DNA of 21,158 nucleotides, taken from positions 1-21,158 of the forward strand of contig JAITAQ010000028.1 in NCBI GenBank assembly GCA_031283985.1, given 5' to 3'. The position numbers were made by a program, and so were the translations under genes. The DNA is from Endomicrobium sp. (lineage in GTDB: Bacteria > Elusimicrobiota > Endomicrobiia > Endomicrobiales > Endomicrobiaceae). Below are positions 1-8,442 of this stretch, piece by piece. Position 1 is the stretch's first letter; the number at the start of each line of letters is the position of its first letter. The notes beneath the pieces are model-generated. The model ran no database searches. It saw only the letters and a program-made list of their open reading frames with translations, and was not told the DNA's origin.

Positions 1-709
1 GTATCGGTGTTGGACTTGATGTCTCACTTTCACTAATAGTTGGCGCTGGCGTCGCTGTTGGTGTTGCTATCGGTGTCGGTTTTGCCTTCGCACTTTCACT
101 TTCGTTTGCACTTGGTGTCTCTGTTGTTGGTGTTGTTGGTGTTGGTGTCAGGTTGAGAGACAAATACCTAGTCCATGCGGCTGCTCTCGCTCTCCTCATT
201 AAGTCAGCATCGTTAATTCCTTTGTCACCTTCATAAAAGAATGGCATCGGTCTTTTGCTTACGGGGGATATCATCAGCGCTGTTGATGGAGTTTCTGGGT
301 TTGGTCTTTTGATTGATGATGGTTTCAGAGGTCTAGCTGGTATAGGGTCATATATTGGTTGTGAATCGGGTTCTTTGGGTTTATTATCTACGATAGGCAA
401 TCCTTCTTCTTCAGAATTGAATGGGTCTGGGTTGGTTGGGTCGCTATCAACTATTATGCGACTGGGATTTTTAGATGCTCGTTCTCGCTGCTGTTTACGC
501 CATTCCTGCTCTACAAACACGTTCTGCTTACGGAAAAACGGCGCGTTTGTGCAGCCTAATGCTAACTGCAGTGGATACGTTATTATCGTTAAACATTCCA
601 CCAAAAAAGTATGAAAAGAAGGTTGTCGCTTGCGCTTGTGGAACGCTTCCTGTAATAAGACACACAATAACAATGACCGAGATTAGTTTTTTTATGATTT
701 GGGCTTCAT
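1..709 (-). pseudogene. Frameshifted 5' part of a T/P/S-rich exported protein gene (runs off left edge)
   Basis: Seen: read on the minus strand from an ATG at 709, three frames join into one plausible protein. The first carries a Sec-type signal peptide (KKLISVIVIVCLITGSVPQA, then QA) and ends at a stop at 528-530. The second continues as RKQNVFVEQEWRKQQRERAS and ends at 411-413. The third is open from about 450 to the window edge and contains Pro-rich text, an Arg-rich stretch (DLMRRARAAAWTRYL) and a Thr-Pro linker (LTPTPTTPTTETP). Frame changes fall at an A7 run near 700, a T5 run at 534-538 and CCCAA repeats at 425-446. Removing one T from the T5 run gives continuous AVFRKQNVFV. Neighbours are intact, so local decay is likelier than poor sequence. 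G+C is visibly higher than in the rest of the window. Family not recognised; inferred to be a cell-surface or secreted protein. Confidence 0.6.
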
Positions 710-714
710 TATTT

Positions 715-1803
715 TTAATTCCGCTCTAAAGTTATAACTGTTATTTCGCTTGTATTAAACAATCTCATAGGCGGTCCCCATATACGAGTTCCAGAAGTTA
801 TATATAGATTGGAATTATTACTCTTGTACAATCCATAGTTATACTTCATAAAAAACTTACGTGCTATTTCAATCGGAGGGATTTGTCCTGCATGAGTATG
901 TCCTGAAAGCTGTATTATGCTAATTCCTTGATCTGAAGAAATATCAAAAGATTCTGGATGATGGCTTAAAAATAATACTGGATAACGCTTATCAATATTT
1001 GATAGGGTTTTTGAGATCTCTTCATTGCTTTGGTAATAAATATCATCTATACCAGCAACATTTATAATATTGCCAACAACTATATTTTCGTTTCTTAAAG
1101 ATTTAAAGTCTAATTTTTCTATCATTGGAAAAAATTTATCCGTTCCTATATAGTACTCATGATTACCGGTAACTACGAAAACACCGTATTTAGCTTTTAA
1201 TTTGCCAAATCCATAATTAAGATACTCATCATTTTTGTTTATGTCCATATCTATAACATCGCCTGTAATAACTACCATGTCAGGATTTAAAGCTATAGCT
1301 TTATCAAGAATTTTGTCTATAACTTTTGCTGAAGAAAATTGATTAATATGTATATCTGAAAGCTGCACAATTCGTAAAGAGTTTATCGGCAGATTTGGAA
1401 CTTTCAAATTTACTTTTTTAACGTTTAGAATAAATGCAAAGTTTAACGAAGACCAAACCAAAGAGGCTATGCTTAGAATTATTGTCACAAAAGTTGAATA
1501 ATATCTAAATTTTTTGATTTTGAATATGATGCGGTTGACTAAATTTACAATATCATTTATAAAAATAAAAGAAAAGAATATGCTCCATATGCCCAGACAA
1601 ATATATCCGAATGGTCCTATAATTGACATAGTAGAGAATTTATAGTGGTTGTTTATAAATGACAAAACGCTTATAATGCCTAAACCAAAAAACATTATGT
1701 ATAAATAAATGTTGTGAGGATACCGAATGTTTAATCCTGAAGCTATCCTCCAAGATATATAGATATATCCGAATAAATAAAGCGATGATATTAAAACAAA
1801 CAC
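715..1803 (-). CDS. Membrane-anchored calcineurin-like metallophosphoesterase
   Basis: The protein has 362 residues. The first ~128 contain four hydrophobic segments (about 1-20, 31-51, 60-85 and 102-126), and a phosphoesterase domain follows. All five metal-site blocks of the calcineurin-like family are visible: LSDIH (D150, H152), ITGDVID (D182), TGNHE (213-216), SHHPE (281-282) and SGHTHAGQ (301-304). The arrangement resembles the YaeI/YkoQ group, whose members act on membrane lipids or lipid-linked phosphates; the substrate here is unknown. Start is GTG at 1803, sharing its G with the TAG stop of the upstream DUF4416 gene (TAGTG), which implies translational coupling. The stop lies a few bases before the decaying surface-protein gene. 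Catalytic residues look complete, so it is probably active, with the active domain next to the membrane. Confidence 0.88.
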   Translation of the reverse strand: MFVLISSLYLFGYIYISWRIASGLNIRYPHNIYLYIMFFGLGIISVLSFINNHYKFSTMSIIGPFGYICLGIWSIFFSFIFINDIVNLVNRIIFKIKKFRYYSTFVTIILSIASLVWSSLNFAFILNVKKVNLKVPNLPINSLRIVQLSDIHINQFSSAKVIDKILDKAIALNPDMVVITGDVIDMDINKNDEYLNYGFGKLKAKYGVFVVTGNHEYYIGTDKFFPMIEKLDFKSLRNENIVVGNIINVAGIDDIYYQSNEEISKTLSNIDKRYPVLFLSHHPESFDISSDQGISIIQLSGHTHAGQIPPIEIARKFFMKYNYGLYKSNNSNLYITSGTRIWGPPMRLFNTSEITVITLERN

Positions 1804-2330
1804 TATTTTATCCTTAGTTTTTTCATAAGAGAAGCTCTTGCTTTTAAAAGAAACTCAACGGCTATGGGTGACAAATAATCAGGATATGACCACGGAAGTT
1901 TTATATAGCTGTTTTTTTGATATATTGTCGTAACTTCTCCGTATATTCCTTTTTTTAAATAAATTCTATGGCTATAGTCTTTAGTTGTGGCAAGTATTAC
2001 ATTTGCTGGAGTTATATAGCCCGGATCAATATTTATTTTTCTTTTATTATCTATAGCAGAGCTATTTTCAATAGAATTTGTAAAAACTTTTATCTCTGCT
2101 AAATCCACAGCAAAAACCAACTTTTCAAAAGAAATCCAAAAACGTTTTAAATTATCGCCCATTTCATGATTATAATACTTTGAGAAATAAAAAGACATCA
2201 TATCGCTTATTAAATCAATTTTTCCATGTTTTTCTTCAAGTTTCTCAAATGATTTTTGCTTTACCTCTTCGTTTGAAGAAATTATTCCGCAAAACAACTT
2301 TACCTCTTTAGGTTCTCCTATAGCGCCCAT
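1803..2330 (-). CDS. DUF4416 family protein
   Basis: A 175-residue soluble protein. It has hallmarks I associate with DUF4416: an N-terminal KLFCGIISS strand, [14 protein letters not shown], an FTNSIE block, the very conserved [20 protein letters not shown] and [15 protein letters not shown], and a C-terminal LPWSYPDY. Members are sometimes labelled GTP-binding, but I see no Walker motif here and the biochemical role is unknown. ATG at 2330 is preceded by AGAGGA at good spacing. First gene of a two-gene unit with the membrane phosphoesterase, overlapping it by one base. Length matches the family. Family assignment is confident; function is not. Confidence 0.85.
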   Translation of the reverse strand: MGAIGEPKEVKLFCGIISSNEEVKQKSFEKLEEKHGKIDLISDMMSFYFSKYYNHEMGDNLKRFWISFEKLVFAVDLAEIKVFTNSIENSSAIDNKRKINIDPGYITPANVILATTKDYSHRIYLKKGIYGEVTTIYQKNSYIKLPWSYPDYLSPIAVEFLLKARASLMKKLRIK

Positions 2331-2366
2331 CTTTTTCCTCTTTGAATTTTTTGCAGGTATATACTG

Positions 2367-2395
2367 AGTTTACTACAAAAATCTAAATTTGTAAA
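2367..2395 (-). promoter_or_regulatory. Candidate sigma-70 promoter for DUF4416-phosphoesterase unit
   Basis: On the minus strand TTTACA (2390-2395) and TAAACT (2367-2372) are separated by 17 bases, about 37 bases before the ATG. The -35 matches 5/6 and the -10 matches 4/6 of consensus. It lies in the divergent space between this unit and the plus-strand gene at 2466. AT-rich sequence makes chance matches common. Confidence 0.35.
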
Positions 2396-2465
2396 ATCAT
2401 TGCACCGAATGGTTTTTAGCAAATTCTTTCTGGCTAAATTTTATTATATAACAATAGGAATTCAA

Positions 2466-2930
2466 ATGAAAAAATCTTTTATTATTTTAATGTTCATGTT
2501 TTCTTTTACAATTTCAGCATTTTGCACAAGAGATTTTATTGAAGGAATTGACTATACGATGGATTTTCATGAAAAATCTTCTGAAATGGCGGCAACACTC
2601 CACGTCAATTTTGTAGGAGTTATTCCAGACCCTAGCGAGGCTGAAAAAATAGTTAAACAAAAGTTAAGAATATACGGTAACAATCTTATAGCAAGCAACA
2701 AAGTTATACGTACAGGAAAAAAAGAAATGCGCTATAAAAACATTATCGGCTCAGCATGGAAAACAGATATTACAGATCCTTCAAATCCAATAAAAATCAA
2801 ATTCAGTGAAGATCTCGCTGCATATGTATGGCTTGGCAAAACAAAATCTATCGTTCCATTTCCTGACTACATAACCTTTCTAAAGAAAGAACAAAAAAAT
2901 TTCAAGAAAAAACAACAGCTAAATAAATAA
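2466..2930 (+). CDS. Small exported protein of unknown function
   Basis: The encoded protein has 154 residues. ATG at 2466 is preferred over the in-frame TTG at 2400 because an AGGA ribosome site precedes it and the protein then opens with a textbook Sec signal peptide (MKKSFIILMFMFSFTISAFC). The mature part is hydrophilic and mixed charge, with IPDPSEAEKIVKQKLRIYG and KIKFSEDLAAYVWLG, and ends in a Lys-rich tail. No family recognised. The Cys at the end of the signal lacks a good lipobox, so simple periplasmic export is likelier than lipidation. It stands alone on the plus strand, divergent from DUF4416 and convergent with thiC. Its C-terminal block (YVWLGKTKSIVPFPDY) suggests a folded beta-rich domain, but that is weak inference. 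Confidence 0.72.
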   Translation: MKKSFIILMFMFSFTISAFCTRDFIEGIDYTMDFHEKSSEMAATLHVNFVGVIPDPSEAEKIVKQKLRIYGNNLIASNKVIRTGKKEMRYKNIIGSAWKTDITDPSNPIKIKFSEDLAAYVWLGKTKSIVPFPDYITFLKKEQKNFKKKQQLNK

Positions 2931-2934
2931 AAAG

Positions 2935-3022
2935 ACTAAGAAAAACCTTGCGCGCAATGCTTGCTTAGTGCAGCCTATAGACTATCGGCATAAACTGATG
3001 ACAATAAACATCTAAGTTTATT
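2935..3022 (+). terminator. Hairpin-rich convergent intergenic segment (possible terminators)
   Basis: Between two converging genes there are several inverted repeats: ACTAAG (2935-2940) with CTTAGT (2964-2969) enclosing the perfect palindrome TTGCGCGCAA (2948-2957), and AATAAAC (3003-3009) with GTTTATT (3016-3022) followed by TTATT. The second could end plus-strand transcripts, but the stem is AT-only and the T run is weak. The remainder of 2931-3096 shows no gene. Confidence 0.35.
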
Positions 3023-3096
3023 TTATTGGTTAGATAAAAAAACAAATGCTATTAATTAAACCATTCAGTTGGTATTTGTTTATTTTATACATATTG

Positions 3097-4362
3097 TTAT
3101 TCATCTCTCATAGAACAAAACTCACCACACATTGTGCAAACATCTTCTTGACGCGGTGGAAGTTTAGCCCTTTCTTTTGTAAACTTAATGGGATCAATAC
3201 AAAACTCTTTTTGTTTTTCCCAATCCCTGGCTTTACGCCATTTAGACATTTTGTCGTCACGTTCTCTTGCACCGTGAACTCCTTTTACAATATCTGCCGC
3301 GTGAGCTGCAATTCTTGCGGCAATCACACCTTCATAGACATCTTGGACGTCAGGAAGCCTTAAATGTTCCGCTGGGGTAACATAGCAAATAAAATCTACA
3401 CCTTTGGCTGCAGCTAAAGCTCCTCCTATCGCAGAAGTTATGTGGTCATATCCAGGAGCAATATCTGTTACAAGAGGTCCCAAAAAGTAAAGGGGAGCAT
3501 TATGTCCCAATCTTTTGGCAAGAGTTACATTAGACTCAACTTGGTCTAACGGGATATGTCCAGGACCCTCTATCATAGCTTGCACACCTGCAGCCCTTGC
3601 TTTCAAAACGAGTTCCCCTAAGACTGAGAGTTCTGCAATTTGAGGTCCGTCAGAGGCATCAAAAAGACAACCTGGTCTAAATCCATCACCAAGGCTTAAA
3701 GTTATGTCATATTTCTTTGCTATTTCTAAAAGTCTATCATACTGCTCGTACAAGGGATTTTCTTTTCCTGTAGCGTTTATGGCTTTCACCAAAAAAGATC
3801 CTCCCCTGCTTACTGTTCCAGCAAGACGACCTTGACGATTTAGTATCTCAACCGTTTCTTTATTTATACCACAGTGCACCGTAATAAAATCAACACCCTG
3901 TTCTACTTGTTCTTCTATAACGTCAAACAGGAGTTCGCTGTCAATCTGAGATATTTTTTTGCCTTTTGCTACAGTCCTACAAGCCGCTTCGTAAATAGGC
4001 ACTGTGCCCACTTGCACTGGACACGCTGCAAGTATTTCTTTTCTTATTTGCGTTAAATTGCCGCCGGTAGACAAGTCCATAACCGCATCAGCACCAGCTT
4101 TTACAGCAGCGTTCAATTTTTGTAATTCTTCATCCAAGTCTATATGATCGGGAGAAGTTCCTAAGTTGGCATTAACCTTAGTTTTAAGCCCAGCGCCGAC
4201 TGCAGTTATTTTCTTAAGCATTCTATTAATATTTTTAGGAATAACTATAGTCCCTGAGGCAATGCCTGATCTAATAAAATCCTCACTCAAATTTTCCAAT
4301 TGAGCAACAGATTTAATCAAATCATTTGGCTTTTTATTTTTTGCAGCTTCTATAAGTCTCAT
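3097..4362 (-). CDS. thiC: Phosphomethylpyrimidine synthase ThiC
   Basis: A radical-SAM-type enzyme that rearranges aminoimidazole ribotide into HMP-phosphate, the pyrimidine half of thiamine. Its 421 residues match the short bacterial form. Visible family blocks: VNANLGTS, DAVMDLSTGGNL, CPVQVGTVPIYEA, FITVHCGI, SRGGSFLVKA, LSLGDGFRPGCLFDA, MIEGPGHIPLDQVE and TDIAPGYDHITSAIGGA. The C-terminal cluster motif reads CTMCGEFC, i.e. CX2CX3C, one residue shorter than the commonly cited CX2CX4C; all three Cys are present. ATG at 4362 follows GAGG at good spacing. It is the last gene of the long minus-strand run, 73 bases after the thiD2-type gene. No TPP riboswitch is recognisable in that gap, so regulation by thiamine, if any, must lie elsewhere. 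Confidence 0.97.
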   Translation of the reverse strand: MRLIEAAKNKKPNDLIKSVAQLENLSEDFIRSGIASGTIVIPKNINRMLKKITAVGAGLKTKVNANLGTSPDHIDLDEELQKLNAAVKAGADAVMDLSTGGNLTQIRKEILAACPVQVGTVPIYEAACRTVAKGKKISQIDSELLFDVIEEQVEQGVDFITVHCGINKETVEILNRQGRLAGTVSRGGSFLVKAINATGKENPLYEQYDRLLEIAKKYDITLSLGDGFRPGCLFDASDGPQIAELSVLGELVLKARAAGVQAMIEGPGHIPLDQVESNVTLAKRLGHNAPLYFLGPLVTDIAPGYDHITSAIGGALAAAKGVDFICYVTPAEHLRLPDVQDVYEGVIAARIAAHAADIVKGVHGARERDDKMSKWRKARDWEKQKEFCIDPIKFTKERAKLPPRQEDVCTMCGEFCSMRDE

Positions 4363-4435
4363 TTTGTTTTCCTCATTTTGAAATATATTTTTGATTTTTA
4401 CTTTTAGATCTGTTCTGTATTGTTAATTTCCACGA

Positions 4436-4963
4436 CTATCCTTTATCATTATTTTTATCAAAAAATTTCTTATATTTTATATATACCTTTTTTTCTGTTG
4501 TGTAAGTTAAATATCTTTGTTTTTTAAAATCTACAGATGTTTCGGGAGCAAAGACTTTTGAATATTCTTCTAAAACTCTTAAAGATTCTTCCGCTCGTTT
4601 AAAGTTGGCAATTATTACTGCTGACAATTCTTTTGTTGCCGTTTCTAGTATTTGTCTGCCTAAATCTTCAACAGAATCTCTTTTTTTTATAAGTTTGCCA
4701 TATTTATTTCTTAAAATTTTATCAACGACGTGTCGTATGGAGCGAATATTTTTATAAAGAATCTTATCGTCAAGAATAAAACGCAAACTGTCTTCAACAA
4801 CTCTTAAGCCTTCGCGACAACGATTTAAATTTGCATCTATTATTCTAAAAATAGATTCTTTGCTGTTATTTTTTTTTATTTTTTTATCAGGATATACTAC
4901 ACTTCTCTTTACGCTATAAAAATTTGAATAGCCTAAAAATTTTTTTTTATTTTTTAGAGACAT
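4436..4963 (-). CDS. Stand-alone ThiD2-type domain protein (probable HMP-phosphate kinase)
   Basis: A 175-residue protein whose core from about residue 40, IIDANLNRCREGLRVVEDSL plus RFILDD, is the signature of the ThiD2 domain, usually found at the N-terminus of ThiE fusions. That domain is reported to phosphorylate HMP-P to HMP-PP in organisms without ThiD. A second conserved block reads FKRAEESLRVLEEYSK. There is no ThiE (TIM-barrel) part; the protein ends shortly after with a basic tail, FFDKNNDKG. About 38 Lys-rich residues precede the domain. ATG at 4963 overlaps the 3' end of rfaE2 by 17 bases, with GGAAAG just before it. Placement directly before thiC supports a thiamine role. Kinase activity is inferred from family and context. 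Confidence 0.82.
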   Translation of the reverse strand: MSLKNKKKFLGYSNFYSVKRSVVYPDKKIKKNNSKESIFRIIDANLNRCREGLRVVEDSLRFILDDKILYKNIRSIRHVVDKILRNKYGKLIKKRDSVEDLGRQILETATKELSAVIIANFKRAEESLRVLEEYSKVFAPETSVDFKKQRYLTYTTEKKVYIKYKKFFDKNNDKG

Positions 4964-5438
4964 ATCTTTCCACTATTAAATTTATTAAAGTTGTCGTGGA
5001 TTTTCCTTTTACAAAAGGAAATATGTAAACTTTTTTTACAAACTCTCTCCCTATTATTTCAGACAATTTATAATCGCCACCTTTTACTAAAATATCTGGA
5101 CAAAGCTCTCTTAAAATTTCTTTGGGAGTATGCTCGTTAAACACAGTCACATAATCTACAGGTTTTAATGAAAGGAGAAGTTTCGCTCTGTCCTTTTCAC
5201 CAACTAACGGTCTTTTTGGACCTTTAAGACAGCGTAAGGATTTATCAGAATTTATGGCAACTATCAAAACATCGCCTATACTTTTAGCTTTTTTGAATAG
5301 ATTTACATGCCCTAAGTGCAATAAATCAAAACAACCATTTGTGAAAACGACTTTCTTCCCTGCTTTTTGGAGTCTTGCAACTTCTGATTTCACTTCTTTT
5401 CTTGTTAAAGCTCTATCTAAAGATTTTAATGCGTTCAT
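4947..5438 (-). CDS. rfaE2: D-glycero-beta-D-manno-heptose 1-phosphate adenylyltransferase
   Basis: Transfers AMP to heptose-1-phosphate, the cytoplasmic nucleotide-activation step of ADP-heptose synthesis for lipopolysaccharide core. The 163-residue length matches the stand-alone C-terminal half of HldE. Nucleotidyltransferase motifs are clear: FTNGCFDLLHLGHVNLF with the HxGH site, INSDKSLRCLKGPKRP, DILVKGGDY and the late KGKSTTTLI. The fused kinase half (RfaE1) is absent here, so it must be encoded elsewhere. ATG at 5438 has GAGAGA upstream. It lies 105 bases after gcvPB and overlaps the next gene, so co-transcription with the thiamine genes is likely though functionally unrelated. Its presence argues for an LPS-type outer membrane. 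Confidence 0.95.
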   Translation of the reverse strand: MNALKSLDRALTRKEVKSEVARLQKAGKKVVFTNGCFDLLHLGHVNLFKKAKSIGDVLIVAINSDKSLRCLKGPKRPLVGEKDRAKLLLSLKPVDYVTVFNEHTPKEILRELCPDILVKGGDYKLSEIIGREFVKKVYIFPFVKGKSTTTLINLIVERYVSKK

Positions 5439-5543
5439 TGCTTTCTCTCTGCTTAAACTTTAGACTCCTGTTGCCGACTCTTATATCCTAATAAATTTTC
5501 GCACAATGATAAGCAAACCACCACTTTACACACTGAGATTAAC

Positions 5544-6974
5544 CTATTCCCATTTTAAAATTGGTTTTCTAGCGGCTTCTACCTCGTTTAATCTTCTTAC
5601 AGGAGTATTTATAGGAGCGTCCTTTAATTTTTGCGGGTCTCGACAAAATTCTTCAAGAATAATTTTATTGACAACATTTATAAATTTATCTAAAGTTTCT
5701 TTTGATTCAGTTTCCGTAGGTTCAATCATTATAGCTTCGTCAACAATTAAAGGGAAATATATCGTTGGAGCATAATAACCGTAATCCAAAAGCCTTTTTG
5801 CAATGTCTATAGTTCTTATGTCATTTTTAAACAAAGTTTTCGGAGAAAGAACGAACTCATGCATACATATATTGCCTGCAGGAATATTAATTTTATCTTT
5901 AAACTTGGCAAGCATATAGTTTGCGTTAAGAACTGCCTGTTCGGAAACATTTTTTAACCCTTTTCCTCCAAGTGCCTTTACATATGCATAAGCTTTTAAT
6001 ATCACAGGAAAATTTCCAAAGAAAGCTTTTAACTTGCCAATGCTTTTTGATTTCTTATAATTTAACACGTATTTATCTTTCTTTTTTTCCACTCTAGGAA
6101 CAGGAAGAAAAGTCTCCAAAAAAGATTTAACTCCAATAGGTCCCGATCCCGGTCCACCGCAGCCGTGAGGAGTTGAAAAAGTTTTATGCAGGTTTATATG
6201 CATAACGTCAAATCCCATGTCACCAGGTCTTACTATTCCCATAACTGCGTTGAGATTTGCACCATCATAATATAAAAGGCTTCCGTTATCATGAACCAAT
6301 TTTGATATTTCGTCTATATTTTTTTCAAATACTCCCAAAGTGTTTGGAACGGTAAGCATCATTGCCGCAACTTCAGGAGTTAAAACTTCTTTCAATTTAT
6401 CAAGGGATATGCTACCATCCGGCTCAGACTTTAACAGAACAATCTCGAAACCAGCAAAAGCCGCTGAAGCTGGATTTGTACCGTGAGCAGAGTCTGGAAC
6501 AATTATTTTTCTTCTTTTTTGTTTTATAGATTTAAAATACTTAGCTATTACTAAAAGACCTGCAAGCTCCCCGTGAGCTCCAGCTGCTTGCTGCAAAGAA
6601 AAAGTATCCATGCCGGCAACTTCACATAAATCTTTTTCTAATTCATACATAACTTCTAAAACACCCTGTATAGCTTCAATAGGCTGATAAGGATGCACAT
6701 TGTTAAACGCATCATTTCTAGCTATACGTTCATTTATCAACGGATTATATTTCATAGTACATGATCCGAGCGGATAAAAAACCGTGCTAAGGGCATAATT
6801 TTTTCTTGAAAGGTTTGTAAAGTGTCTTAATAAATCGTTCTCAGCAATGTTGGGCAATCCCAAAGGAATGCTTCTTTTCAAGTTTTCCGGAACTTGAGCA
6901 TTTATTGCCACATCGCACTCAACGCCGTACGCAGGCTGACATTCCGAAGATAATTCGTTTAATAGTTTTTCCAT
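5544..6974 (-). CDS. gcvPB: Glycine dehydrogenase (decarboxylating) subunit 2
   Basis: C-terminal half of the PLP-dependent P-protein of the glycine cleavage system. Together with GcvPA it decarboxylates glycine and passes the aminomethyl group to lipoyl-GcvH. It has 476 residues, normal for subunit 2. The PLP Schiff-base lysine is K264 in NLHKTFSTPHGCGGPGSGP; a Cys stands where a Gly is frequent in that glycine-rich loop. Other blocks: YPLGSCTMKYNP, HPYQP, QQAAGAHGELAG, SAHGTNPASA and IEPTETES. ATG at 6974 is preceded by AGGA at 7 bases. It follows gcvPA after a 124-base gap that holds no other gene. Confidence 0.97.
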   Translation of the reverse strand: MEKLLNELSSECQPAYGVECDVAINAQVPENLKRSIPLGLPNIAENDLLRHFTNLSRKNYALSTVFYPLGSCTMKYNPLINERIARNDAFNNVHPYQPIEAIQGVLEVMYELEKDLCEVAGMDTFSLQQAAGAHGELAGLLVIAKYFKSIKQKRRKIIVPDSAHGTNPASAAFAGFEIVLLKSEPDGSISLDKLKEVLTPEVAAMMLTVPNTLGVFEKNIDEISKLVHDNGSLLYYDGANLNAVMGIVRPGDMGFDVMHINLHKTFSTPHGCGGPGSGPIGVKSFLETFLPVPRVEKKKDKYVLNYKKSKSIGKLKAFFGNFPVILKAYAYVKALGGKGLKNVSEQAVLNANYMLAKFKDKINIPAGNICMHEFVLSPKTLFKNDIRTIDIAKRLLDYGYYAPTIYFPLIVDEAIMIEPTETESKETLDKFINVVNKIILEEFCRDPQKLKDAPINTPVRRLNEVEAARKPILKWE

Positions 6975-7098
6975 TTTATATCCTGTTTATTAACAATATA
7001 AATTACGCATTAATCAAATTAAATTTCCCATTAAAGCTCTCGGGGAATTGAGTTCATTAAATTGTTTTATATGAGCATTTATTATGTATATATAAAAA
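6975..7098. other. gcvPA-gcvPB spacer without a gene
   Basis: A 124-base AT-rich spacer, long for this run, where other gaps are 5-105 bases. I see no hairpin terminator, riboswitch fold or convincing promoter pair in it, so read-through from gcvPA to gcvPB is assumed. Confidence 0.4.
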
Positions 7099-8430
7099 CT
7101 ATATTTTAGTCAAAAGTTCTACAAGACTATCTATTTCCGCTTTGTCTCTTTGCTCTGTTACACAAAAAAGAAGACAATTTTTAAAACTATCTCCGGCATT
7201 TGACAAATCTAAGGGTCCCAAAATATTATTTTTAAGTAAAACTTTATTTATCTTTTTTATGTTTTTGCTTGTTTCAATTACAAATTCATTGAAAAAAGTT
7301 TCTGTTTCAAACTTGGCTTTGAAACCGTCTAACGATTTTATTTTTGTAAACGCATATCTTGCTTTAGAAATATTTATTTCAGCAAGATTTGAAAAACCTA
7401 CATTCCCCCAGCCCGACAAAAATACGCAAGCAGCCAAAGCATTTAAAGACGCGTTTGTGCAAATGTTAGACGTAGCTTTTTCCCTTCTAATGTGTTGTTC
7501 TCTTGACTGCAGCGTTAACACAAAACCTCTTCTGCCGTCTCTATCTGTAGTTTGTCCTACAATCCTTCCGGGCATTTTCCATTCTAAAGATTTTTTTACA
7601 GCCATAAAACCAAAAGTAGCTCCGCCAGCGCTCATTGAGGACCCCAGCACTTGTCCTTCTCCAACAGCTATGTCAGCACTATATTCTCCAGGAGCTTTAA
7701 AGACGCCCAAAGATAAAGGATTCACAATAGCGACAAATAAAGAATTTTTGCTCTTTATTGACGAAGACAATGCGTCCATATCCTCAACAACACCAAAATA
7801 GTTCGGTGATTGTATTACAACCGCTGCAGTAGTGTTGTCAATAAGAGAATCCACAGTGTTTTTGTCCAACCGTCCATTGTCTGACAAAGAAATTATTTCT
7901 ATTTTTGCTTTAGAATTTTCAAGATAGGTTTTTACAGTTTGAATATACTCTGGATGCACTCCGGAGGAAATTAATATTCTATTTTTGCTGCTTACTCTTA
8001 AAGCAAGCAAAACTGCCTCTGCAGTTGCCGTAGCGCCGTCATAAAGAGAAGCGTTTGAAGTATCCATCCCAGTCAATGCACATATTAAGCTTTGATACTC
8101 AAAAACAGCCTGCAAAGTGCCTTGACTTGCTTCAGACTGATAGGGTGTGTATGCCGTCCAAAATTCTGACCTTCCGACAATTTCGCCAACTAAAGAAGGA
8201 ATAAAATGATCGTAAATACCAGCTCCTCTAAAAGAAATTAGCTTTTTATTTTTAGAGGCTATATTTAAGAAATACTTTAAAAGCTCTTGCTCGGTCTTTC
8301 CTCCTGAAATGTTCAAATCCTTAGCTTTTAAATGATTAGGAATAATTTTGAACAATTCATCAATATTGCCAATCCCTATACTTTCCAACATTTGCTTTTT
8401 ATCTTTTTGATTTTGCGGTGTATAGTCCAT
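7099..8430 (-). CDS. gcvPA: Glycine dehydrogenase (decarboxylating) subunit 1
   Basis: N-terminal half of the split P-protein; pairs with GcvPB to form the glycine decarboxylase. Its 443 residues are typical. Recognisable blocks: SFRGAGIYDHFIPSLV, WTAYTPYQSEASQGTLQAVF, ALTGMDTSNASLYDGATA, IQSPNYFGVVEDM, GQVLGSSMSAGGATFGFMA and GRIVGQTTDRDGRRGFVLTL. This half lacks the PLP lysine, as expected. ATG at 8430 lies 12 bases after the gcvH stop, with AGAGATA upstream. The split P-protein is common in anaerobes and Gram-positives and less so in proteobacteria. Confidence 0.97.
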   Translation of the reverse strand: MDYTPQNQKDKKQMLESIGIGNIDELFKIIPNHLKAKDLNISGGKTEQELLKYFLNIASKNKKLISFRGAGIYDHFIPSLVGEIVGRSEFWTAYTPYQSEASQGTLQAVFEYQSLICALTGMDTSNASLYDGATATAEAVLLALRVSSKNRILISSGVHPEYIQTVKTYLENSKAKIEIISLSDNGRLDKNTVDSLIDNTTAAVVIQSPNYFGVVEDMDALSSSIKSKNSLFVAIVNPLSLGVFKAPGEYSADIAVGEGQVLGSSMSAGGATFGFMAVKKSLEWKMPGRIVGQTTDRDGRRGFVLTLQSREQHIRREKATSNICTNASLNALAACVFLSGWGNVGFSNLAEINISKARYAFTKIKSLDGFKAKFETETFFNEFVIETSKNIKKINKVLLKNNILGPLDLSNAGDSFKNCLLFCVTEQRDKAEIDSLVELLTKI

Positions 8431-8442
8431 AGTTATCTCTGT

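Noticed and set aside
1..180. Tandem GTTGGTGTT-type repeats as a CRISPR or satellite
   Set aside because: Irregular units that translate on the minus strand to a Thr-Pro linker; no constant repeat-spacer pattern.
255..614. Plus-strand open frame of 119 codons
   Set aside because: It mirrors the minus-strand signal-peptide and Pro-rich text, has no ribosome site and a repetitive Gly/Leu/Ser composition.
4363..4435. TPP riboswitch ahead of thiC
   Set aside because: Gap too short and lacks the conserved CUGAGA and related elements.
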